A stretch of 64,000 bases of DNA. Origin: Symbiodinium kawagutii (taxonomy: Eukaryota > Sar > Dinophyceae > Suessiales > Symbiodiniaceae). Positions 34,800 to 43,886 of the stretch are shown here, piece after piece. The first letter of the stretch is position 1; each line of letters begins with the position of its first letter. The notes under the pieces are model-generated. The model saw only the letters and a program-made list of their open reading frames with translations. It was not told where the DNA came from and did no database searches. Location of the stretch: positions 172,962 to 236,961 of the forward strand of contig VSDK01011502.1 of the NCBI GenBank assembly GCA_009767595.1, given 5' to 3'. The position numbers were made by a program, and so were the translations under genes.

Positions 34800-36425
34800 T
34801 GGTTGAACTTGGGCCGCAACTCAAAACTGTGCCGGGACAACTTTGTCTGCTAACCAACAACATTGTTTTTTGCCCTTGATCAACAGGTAGCTGTAATTGC
34901 AATAATAAGAAGGACATCAAAGGCTTCCAATACATAGCTACTTCTGCAAATCAAAGATTTGGACATATTCTCAGGACACTGTTCGGCCACAGTAGCTTCA
35001 AGATCAATGGAGAGTATAAGGACGTTAGAGCAAGCGACTAAAAATAATTTGCATTCATCATGATGTTGTGAAATTTCATGTGTGACAGGGAAAGCAAAAC
35101 AAGTGGCACATCTCAGTGAATGGAATGATGCATCATGGACCGGAAAAAAATCTTGCTGTTGCTTTCCATGATCAAGCATACAGAACAAAAACACAAGACC
35201 AAGTGGGCATCACAATTCATATAACAATCACAATGTTGTTCATATAATTAGGCAATCAAATGATATGAAATACCCACGGCCAAGATCAATATCATTTCAA
35301 TGTAATGGATGTCACAAACCTTATGATCAACATACCAATCCTGTTCAGTGGGCATGAATATGGTTGAAGCATCAGTTTGCAGTGAATCACTGGCTTGATC
35401 ATTTCACATCAAGGATAAGGATCAATAAATGATAGAAAAAATACATAGGTTCCAATTCTGACTCATCAAGGTTCCAAAAAGGGCATTTTTGGATAATGTT
35501 CACAATGAAAAATCTGAAATACCTTGGAAGGAACCTAATACACTCTATGCTATGGCTACGACTTTGTTAATATACATAGTCCAACTAACAACAGCTTGCC
35601 AGAACCACACCAACTCACCACAGCAGCAAATGTTTGGAAACGGATGTCGGGAGGGATGTGAAGAGAGGTGTTTACAGATTTGGCTACCCAAAATGTAGCT
35701 GCACATCAGACACAACAGCATTTCCACCCACAAGTCTGGAGAGACTGTTAAGGAAAAGGTTCAAAGACTTGTGACAAAGTATGGGGGAAAGGCGTGCACA
35801 GAAATGTTCAGGGCGATGCTGGTGAAAATACAAAAAAAAATTAATGTTATGTTGAGTGTGTTCAAAGGACATTAATTTAAGAATATAAAAGGTTCTTTGT
35901 AGAGAACCAGCAGCGAGTTACAATTGAAGTCAAACAACAAAACACTAGTCATGAACATGCCACTCAGTATCACCCTCAATATATACATTCAGAACACAAC
36001 AACATTCATGAACCTGCCAGTTGGTATGACTCGAAACATGGACACCCGATACAACAGTAGCTTTGAACATGCAATAGGCGCTCTAAACATCTTTCAAAAT
36101 CAATCGGTATCTGTGGGCACTTGCACTTCCCTGCAACCCTTTCCAATACAAGCTCTTGTTTTCACCAGCAGCCTTAACAATTTCAGTGGTCAGCATTGGA
36201 CTGCCACAGCAACACAATGCTGGCGAGCTTTGTGATAGTTAAATTGGAGAAGGGGTTTTGTTTAAGACCAAACCTAAAGGACATGTATAGTTGAACTGGA
36301 ACCATACCCATAAAATTTCCTCAAACATGAATGACCCTTTGAATTGAGATCTGGATGACTCTGAAAGCGCGCCATCTTTGTTCCACAAATCCTTGTTGTG
36401 AATTGATAGACGCAAATGATTGTCC
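34800..36425. other. No confident gene
   Basis: A minus-strand stretch near 35030-34890 (DLEATVAEQCPENMSKSL) could be an exon, but its ends are not defined. One CAGACACAACAG repeat lies at about 35705. Confidence 0.35.
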
Positions 36426-36429
36426 TGTC

Positions 36430-37784
36430 CTAATCATCACACTCAGCTGGGAGGTCGTCGTCATCGTACAGGCCTCTGCGTCTCTTACGATCAGGATGTC
36501 TCCACCGATCCACGCGAATATAAACAGCCTCCACTAACTTGCAATGGGCATTGCTCATATACACAAGGAATTCTGTCAAAGCACGTGTCCTGTCAATGCG
36601 TAGTCCTGAGCAAATTCAGGCTGCATGATATTTGAAAAAACAGTCATGAGTCATTTCTGTCAAAACTATTCATACTTTTGCGTCATGGAGCATCTGAAGA
36701 ACAACAATGTTATGAACTCTGACACTGAGAATAATACAATTACTTCATAGTGTCTGTGTATGTTTTGAACTATGAATGTATGAATGAATATCAACATTTC
36801 TGACTTTGGCCTGATTAACTCATTCAATAACCTTGTTCCTCCTGATAACTCTGACAGCAGATGGGTAGCAACAACTGTGTTTTTATTGTGAGTGAAATTG
36901 CAACTGAAAGTTTGGAACAAGTCTCCGTTGGCCCAGTCCAGGAACTGGCTACAAAGCCCAATCATACGCCCAACATTCATGGGACTGTCCATGCGGCTGA
37001 GCAAGTCTTGAGCAAACTGAGCTGGGGTTATTGATACCTTCAGGAACACATCGCTGTTTCCCACTGTAAAGAAGTCTGCTGCATTTTTCGTATAGTGTTT
37101 GGCCATGAAGTCCAGTAAGTGATCCTTGCTCTGGTATGAACTTGACACGCAGTACTCCAAGCTGTCACAAGTCATGGACAACAGAACTTGGAACTGCATC
37201 ACAAAAGTGTCAGACAACCCAAGCTGAGTCAAAGGTTGAAGGATTTCGGATAGCATTTCCAGCCGCATCAGGGTCCTCACTGCCAAATGGACAGCAAACC
37301 CTGGGCCTGATTCACCACGTTCAGCCTCCAGTTTGACGAAAACAGAGCAAATGAGGGCTCGGCAAGCATTGCGGCGCCAATCTGCCCATGGCATGTTCTT
37401 GACAGCACTGGACATGGTTTCAAAGCTATCTCTGGAATGCACTACACCGCCCCTCGTTTGACTGGACAGATCAAGAACTGCAGTGATATCTAAATTCAAT
37501 CAATGATAGCAATCAATGTTCATGCTCACAAGTACATGCTGGCCCACGACATGAAAACAGATCAATGTAGAGGTATTTTTGTACACCCTTCTCAAAAAGA
37601 AAGAGGCAGAGAGACATAGATAAGAGGTGAATTGTAAAAGACAAAAATCACACACCTGAAACCCATCAGCATCGTTGTTTTCTACTGTGCTTCTGTTCCA
37701 CCAAACTCCCCAATGGTGCAATTGTGCTTTGTGCACGCAACTGTGCTCAGCTGCAATGGCCATAGATCGCTTGAACACAAACAT
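36430..37784 (-). CDS. Multi-exon gene of unknown function
   Basis: Exon 1 is about 37775-37665 (KAQLHHWGVWWNRSTVE). Exon 2 is a long helical-looking exon at about 37490-36840 (MPWADWRRNACRALI; LAVRTLMRLEMLSEILQPL; DSLEYCVSSSYQSKDHLL; NVGRMIGLCSQFLDWANGD). Exon 3 is 36605-36430, following GCTCAG (RTRALTEFLVYMSNAHCKL), and ends in a basic-acidic tail, RKRRRGLYDDDDLPAECDD, with TAG. No conserved domain recognised. The alpha-helical composition would fit a scaffold or all-helical enzyme, but that is speculation. Confidence 0.5.
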
Positions 37785-37799
37785 TCAATTGTCTAATCT

Positions 37800-38200
37800 T
37801 TGATAAATGGACTAATATTTAAAAGATTGCAAATGTCAATGTATATATCATTTGTCACTGCCATTGCATGTTCAAAATTTACTCTACCCTTCTGCGCTCT
37901 CATTGTCTTGATCAAGTGGTTTCACACCAGCTCCACTTGCACTGGCATCATGATCATGTTTCTTCACCAGCTAGATTTTCTGCAAATAAATCATCAGCCA
38001 GATGCGGCAATGTCCCACCAGCTGCACCATCGAGCTCTTGATTCCTTTGGAAAGGAGTCTGACTCATATCCTGGATGTGTTTGTCATAGAGATCCAGCCA
38101 ATGATAAGAAGGATAACAAGAAAACCAAGACCCAGAAGCAAAAGTCCACGACTCAAATCTCAAAATTGCTCTACCTAACTATTGCTCAATGAATGATTTC
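37800..38200. other. Possible membrane-segment exon, unresolved
   Basis: On the minus strand near 38150-38090 a frame reads LLLLGLGFLVILLIIGWI, a good membrane helix, but other frames are also open and no boundaries fit clearly. Confidence 0.25.
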
Positions 38201-38226
38201 TTGGGTTGTTATGGAAGCTCAATTCT

Positions 38227-38735
38227 TTAGCATGGAAACAATGATATGTTTAGAACATCAATAATACAATAATACGTATGTACAATGATGATTAAGTACT
38301 GTGGACAGTTTTTGCGAGACCAGCCTTGAGCTGCACATGCCAGCATGGATTTTGCGCAGAATTCGGCCATGTCATTTCCACTGTCCCAAGCTCTTCCAAG
38401 TGGATTGTCCTTTTTTTTTGTGGACGCTCCTTGACAGGAATTTTGTGAATGAACTGCAGGGTGGGGCCATCCAACATAGTCCATTCATTGCCATTCTTGC
38501 CAATCATATCTTGGCACTTTCCTCCCATTCAGAATGTCCAGGCTGAATGCTGGAAATCCATGTAAGATGAATCATCTGGTAAATGATTCTTCTTTTTTCC
38601 TGGGCTCACCATCGAACACCGAGATGCAGTATGGCTGAGTTTGATCCTCACGAGTTTGTGAGAGGAACCAGGCAAAGAATGGAAACCATTCCGCAGGAAA
38701 TTCGACCATGGGCCTTGGCGCTCAGAAAAAGACAC
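38227..38735 (-). pseudogene. Methyltransferase-like copy 2, frameshifted
   Basis: Aligns with the exon at 43.0-43.5 kb. CWMAPPCSSFTKFLSRSVHK reads in one frame, then a run of nine A on the minus strand (38411-38419 as T on plus) shifts it. DNPLGRAWDSGNDMAEF and LACAAQGW continue in another frame. The upstream part also needs frame changes. The downstream ENP exon is not present. Probably a dead copy, although a homopolymer sequencing error could explain one of the breaks. Confidence 0.6.
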
Positions 38736-38873
38736 CAGACACCTGAGACAGATTGGCTGTAAACCCCTGAGCCACAGAAACTTTCCAGAGATTCATGTGT
38801 CCTGCAATATGTAGGCCAAACATGAACTACTCACTCCAACATGACATTTATGCAAAAGAGCATAGGGCATCTT

Positions 38874-40450
38874 GACAGTAAACAAATGGCCATATTGCAT
38901 CAAATATGGATCAGCACACATCAAAACAAATGTTTAGGTTTCGGCTGCAAGGCATTTCTTTTTTCGCAAGCTGAGTTCTTCGAGCCATTATTTCCATGAT
39001 GTTTTCATAAGTCAATCAGCTGGGACTGACATAAATTTCGGCAACGCAAGATTGTAGGTCTCCAAAAGCACCAGGCACCACTGATCTTGCTGCCTTGACC
39101 CATGGGCACTTCAGACTCTAAGCATCAGCAATGTCTTCCCCCACAATGCCAAATGCAGTCCAGAAGTGATCCAAGTCCCATAGCGCATCTCTCAGTCCTC
39201 TTCCATGGCACCACCCCATCCAGGCGGAGGCGGTGGGGTTACTGGAGCATCAGTAGAATCATCAGTAGGACTTCGTGACGGAGTCGAACTGATAGCAGAC
39301 ACAGCAGACACAGAAGGACTAGAAGGTCCTGAGCCACTGATGCCACGAGGAATCTCCCTTCGAAAATAAGGCCGCTCCAGCGCTGTGTTGGCAAAGATGG
39401 TGGCGATCTGCACCCAGACAACGCCTAGCCAAGACAAAGGTTGAAAAACAAATGAAAACAATTGAAAACAGATTGTCATCAATCCAACTACCTTGAAATT
39501 GGGCTGAGAAACAATGAAAAGCAAGTGGCCTGTTCCAACCTGAGCTGCATAGAAGTCCTGGTTACCCCGGATCTCCAGGGATGAACCGGCACCAGCCAAT
39601 TCCGGTGGAACTGGAGTGCTGACATCAGACACATGGACAATCCTCATCTGGATGAAAGGATTCAAAACAAAATAAACATGGACTTCAAACGCAAAGGGTG
39701 GGGTGGCATCAAAAGATCAAACAATATGACAGCAGAAACTAAGCCTAGAAACTCGGTCTTGGTCTCATTGAAGTGGAACCAGCCATGATTCTTGAAGAAC
39801 TCTTCAATGGTCTCATCTGGCTCTTCCATCTTCCAATGTGCCGCCATTGACTGCGCCCTGCTCTTCACTTCTTCTTCAATACTGGCCTTACGTCTTGAAG
39901 GCAGGGCGCAGTTTGGCGACACATTGGTCAGGAGCGCGAACAGGGCCATCAAGGTCGTCTTCTTGCTCCTAGTGGACTCGATCCAGGTGGAGGCCAGGCA
40001 CAGAAGCTCCTTCAGGTAGCCCGCATCCAACAAGCGGTACTTGTTGACACACCTTAGAGAAAGTGAAAAATAAAAAACTTGAACAGAAACAACAGAAACA
40101 ACAGAAACAATGACTCACTGACTAAAGACTAAAGCATTGCATTGCCAGTGCACAATTTCCCCTCCCCCCCCCCCAAAAAAAAAAAAAACTTACATCTTGA
40201 CAGCTTCAGGCCCTCACGGTGCCACAGAGTCCTCTGCTTTGACCTCGGCCTTGTTCTCAAGGACTCCACTCTCAAGCATCTCCAAGACCTTTGGCTGCAA
40301 CTCCGGTTTTCCAGCCAGCATTTGGCACAGCCGGTCGAACATGGTCTGCTGGGTCAGGTTCATCAGCTCATGTCCCAACTTCGCCGACTTCAGCTGGGCT
40401 TTCTGGATTTTGGGAGCCATGGGTGGAAGCTAAGATGCACGATCTAACAA
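38874..40450. repeat. Segmental duplication, unit 2 (partner 30871-32570)
   Basis: Second copy of the approximately 1.6-kb block, same orientation. It lacks the internal 196-bp duplication and has about 33 bp more in exon 1. Confidence 0.9.
39192..40420 (-). CDS. Duplicated family copy 2, better preserved
   Basis: ATG at 40418-40420. Exon 1 has MAPKIQKAQLKSAKLGHELM then FDRLCQML and KPELQPKVLEMLESG. Near its end SRC meets a canonical GTAAGT donor. Exon 2 opens after CTAAG with VNKYRLLDAGYLKELLCLAS and includes WKMEEPDETIEEFFKNHGWF. Exon 3 has STPVPPELAGAGSSLEIRG. Exon 4 ends PPPPPGWGGAMEED with TGA at 39192-39194. The ATG frame stops (TGA after VAP) about 30 bp before the GTAAGT donor, while the frame that splices correctly is +1. 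Copy 1 shows the same break. Either a small unrecognised intron lies in exon 1 or both copies inherited a frameshift. No known domain; the mid-part resembles helical lineage-specific dinoflagellate proteins. Confidence 0.5.
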
Positions 40451-40604
40451 AACAGAAAATGAGATACAAGAGACACAGCTGCGGGCAAAGAGATGGTTTC
40501 AGAGTGAGAAGGCTGTGGGAAAGGCTAATGCAGTGAAGTCTCTCAATTGATGGTCACATGTGCCTTGGTCTACATGCAGTCATCACTCACTTTCACACCT
40601 GTAG

Positions 40605-40980
40605 AAGTATCTCTTAGAAGTACTTATATGAAGTACTTCTAAGAGGTACTTCTACGAAGTACTTCTAAGAAGTACTTCTACGAGGTACCTCTACGAAGTA
40701 CTTCTACGAAGTACTTCTAAGAGGTACTTCTACGAGGTACCTCTACGAAGTACTTCTACGAAGTACTTCTAAGAGGTACTTCTACGAGGTACCTCTACGA
40801 AGTACTTCTACGAAGTACTTCTAAGAGGTACTTCTACGAGGTACCTCTACGAAGTACTTCTACGAAGTACTTCTAAGAGGTACTTCTACGAAGTACCTCT
40901 TAGAAGTACTTCTGCGAAGCAAAAACATTGCTTCTACGAAGCAGCCCAAAAGTTCTACGAGGTACTTCTTAGAACCACCT
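40605..40980. repeat. Palindromic satellite: 13-bp monomers in 52-bp higher-order units
   Basis: Monomers TACTTCTACGAAG, TACTTCTAAGAGG, TACTTCTACGAGG and TACCTCTACGAAG alternate. The phrase GAGGTACCTC recurs at 40682, 40734, 40786 and 40838, exactly 52 bp apart. GAAGTACTTC is a perfect palindrome, so either strand can fold at almost any register. Degenerate units continue to about 41065. Confidence 0.95.
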
Positions 40981-41020
40981 TGTAATTTAAAACTAATCTT
41001 GAATGCCAAGAAAACTGCTT

Positions 41021-41486
41021 CTAAGAAGTACTTCTACGAAGGAAAAAACCTGCTTCTACGAAGCAACACTCATCCTCTAAGAATTTTTTTGGGGAACCAA
41101 CCAATTGGAAATTCTCTAGCCCAATACATGGTTCTGACAGCCACTCATTTTTCTGAAGGTTGGTGACTCTGAAATAGCGCAGGCTCTCAGGAGGTGCCCA
41201 GCATTGCAGGCGTTCATAAAGCCCCCAAATGACACGCACCTTCATTCTTCAGTATCGTGAATGTGCAACATGGGAAAATATTCTTTCATATTCTGATTGC
41301 TGTCATGATTACAATAATAAATTGAAAAGCTGTAAATGCTACTGACTGGAAACGATACTGTTGACAAAGGTGCAAGACTAAGGCTGAGAAGAACACACAG
41401 CCCGAAACCCCGAACGACATGGTTGTGTTGGTAACAACCACCCTTTTTCGACGATGGTCTTCAAGAAGAGGAGGGACAACAGACAC
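41021..41486 (-). CDS. Two possible exons, unknown
   Basis: About 41245-41070 reads MKVRVIWGLYERLQCWAP then SLRYFRVTNLQKNEWL, which looks coded. About 41486-41290 has a hydrophobic segment, GCVFFSALVLHLC. They lie 3' of the methyltransferase-like gene and may be a separate small gene. Weak. Confidence 0.3.
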
Positions 41487-41531
41487 ATCTTACCTCCTCA
41501 TTTCTCAGACCATAGACACAACAGACAAGGC

Positions 41532-43484
41532 TCAGGTGGCCAAACTCTCCAGGTAGTCCTTGTGCATCCTCGCTACACATGCACTGAACGCCACTGGGTA
41601 CTGTTCAGATGCTTTCATCTCAGCGGTCTGTCCATTTATTTGGGAACCTTCAGCTATGGCCAAGCGAGTTGCAGAAGTTCTAGTCAGGGTTGGAACCCGT
41701 GCTAGACGGTTCCGAGAATCGCGGGCCATTCGACCAAGCCAGGGGGCAGTCCCCATCAGCCACAGTGGCTTCCAGCTCTGGCCTCCGTACCCGATCAAAT
41801 GGATGCAGATGCGCGCGCACCTGGTGGCCTCCATCGCTCTGACAACAGATGGGTGTTGAAAGAGGAAGGAGCCAGTGGGGTTCTCGATGATGAAGAAAAC
41901 TCCTGCTCGCAAAAAAAAAACCTACTAAGCTGCATAGGAAGGGGATCAGTAACCATCATTTAATATAAAGCCACTCATGAATGCAAAATCAAAAAACAAC
42001 GCCATCCAAATGTTGACCGAAGATGGAGATGCCTTTCAAAAAGCTCATACAATAATTGTTTCAAAAGTTTTCTGAATTATTGTCAGAATCACTTACCTTG
42101 GAAGTGTTTACCAAAATCAAATCTCTAATCTATGTCTTGCATAGGATAATGGGTCTCATGGGTCTCGCAAGGTATCAGGTGTCTCGCAAAGGATGATAAT
42201 GTGCCTCGCAAGGTATCAGGTGTCTCGCAAAGGATGATAATGTGCCTCGCAAGGTATCAGGTGTCTCGCAAAGGATGATAATGTGCCTCGCAAGGTATCA
42301 GGTGTCTCGCAAAGGATGATAATGTGCCTCGCAATGTGTAAGGTGCCTCGCAAAGGATGATAAGGTGCCTCGCAATGTGTAAGGTGTCTCGCAAAGGATG
42401 GGTCTTTTGATCAAGTCTGTCCATAGTATAATTCCAGTTGGGAAAAGTTATTGTGTAAAAGGGTATTGTACTCCGGTCATGATTTTTTACTGATATTGGT
42501 CTCGCAAGGAGAACCAAGTGTCTCGCAATAAAAGTGGGAGTCTCGCAAAGTGACTAGGGAGTCTCGCAAACAGACTTGGGAGTCTCGCAAACTGAGGTCT
42601 CTCGCAAGGACTATGATGTCTCGCGAGGTGAGTTTGGAGTCTCGCAAAGGGACATATGTCTCGCAAAGGGGGTTGGGAGTCTCGCAAACGACTGTGTCTC
42701 GCAAGGGGATTGGAGTCTCGCAACTAGTGTCTGCAAAGATTGTCTGTTGTCTTGCAAGTGAGTTGGGTGTCTTGCAAGTGGACAATTCATCGAACTTAAA
42801 CTATATCACATTGTTGTTATTAGTGATTCAAGACTTTCACATTAAATCTTTGATGATTATTGCAATACGGCAATGTATTAACACACTTGTTTTTTTCAAC
42901 TGCAACTAGAGCATAAAGCAATTCTGCTTGTCTGAATGGTACAAATCTTCTGACAATGATGATCAAGTAATGTAATGTGGACAGCTTTTGCAAAAGACAT
43001 TTTGACTGATCGATCAATTTAGATAATGTTTGTGAAACCAGCCTCGAGCTGCACATGCCAGCATGGCTTTTGCGCAGAATTCGGCCATGTCATTTCCACT
43101 GCACACGAAATCCGAAGCTCTTCCCAGCGGATTGTCCCTTGTTCTTTTATGGACGCTCCTTGACATGAAATTTGTGAATGAACTGCAGGGTGGGGCCATC
43201 CAACATAGTCCATTCATTGCCATTCTTGCCAGCATCACCAAGAACTGCTGGACCCCCATTGATCCACCCATATCTTGGCACTTTCCTCCATTCAAAATGT
43301 CCAGGCTGAATGCTGGAATTCCATGTCGGATCATCTGGTCGCTGACTCTGCTCTTCTGCTCCCTGGGCTCACCATCAAACACCGAGATGCACCCTGGCTG
43401 CTTTTGATCCTCACGAGTTTGTGAGAGGAACCAGGCAAAGAATGGAAACCATACCGCAGGAAATTCGACAATGGGCCTCGGCAT
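41532..43484 (-). CDS. Divergent methyltransferase-fold protein, copy 3 (best preserved)
   Basis: Exon 1 (to 43043) reads CISVFDGEPREQKSRVSDQM, HGIPAFSLDI, NGLCWMAPPCSSFTNFMSRS, NPLGR, then MLACAARG. Exon 2 (41902-41532) continues VFFIIENPTGSFLFQHPSVV, then LIGYGGQSWKPLWLMGTAPW and MKASEQYPVAF, and stops with TGA at 41532-41534. The splice restores the frame exactly with a GC-AG intron (41903-43042). PPC and EN correspond in order and spacing to motifs IV and VI of C5-cytosine methyltransferases, where Cys attacks the base and Glu contacts it. DLFG (motif I) is seen in the 14-kb relative. A retroelement-linked or lineage-specific family is likely, since three copies of differing decay lie within 30 kb. 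The true 5' end is not established. Confidence 0.55.
42143..42400. repeat. 41-bp tandem repeat inside an intron
   Basis: Units of GTCTCGCAAAGGATGATAA, TGTGCCTCGC, AAGGTATCAGGT repeat every 41 bp (for example 42181 and 42222). About six copies, the last ones drifting. They lie in the GC-AG intron of the methyltransferase-like gene. Confidence 0.9.
42495..42780. repeat. Array of GTCTCGCAA words with unique spacers
   Basis: About a dozen GTCTCGCAA (late variants GTCTTGCAA) spaced roughly 17-25 bp apart by mostly unrelated spacers, all in the same orientation, in the same intron as the 41-bp array. Confidence 0.85.
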
Positions 43485-43886
43485 TGCTCAGAAAAAAGAC
43501 ACCGAACACCTGACGCAGATTGGCAATAAACCCCTGAGCCACAAGAACTGTCCAGAGATTCATGTGTCCTCCAATATGTAACAAATATATGTCAATCATA
43601 AAATACCCACTGCAAAATGACATGAAATCCTCACTCCAAGATGACATGCACATAAAAAGAATTGTTGGACCAACTCATTGCATCACAGCTTCGACTATGA
43701 TCAACTGTGGTTGCATGATATTCCAACATGACATGAAAAACTAACTCCAACATGACATGTAAGCAACAGAATTGTTGGAACATCTCATTGCATCACAGCT
43801 TCTACTATGATTCTATGATCAATTGTCGTTGAATGATAGCACGCGAGCGCTGGCTATGTTTTTTTTTTATCTGCTCTAAAACTCAA

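Noticed and set aside
42495..42780. CRISPR-like look of GTCTCGCAA words with different spacers
   Set aside because: The word is far too short, spacers are short and uneven, and the array sits in a eukaryotic intron with no cas genes.
42477..42785. 102-codon minus-strand frame with repeated LRDS/CETP
   Set aside because: It is the translation of the GTCTCGCAA array inside a spliced intron.
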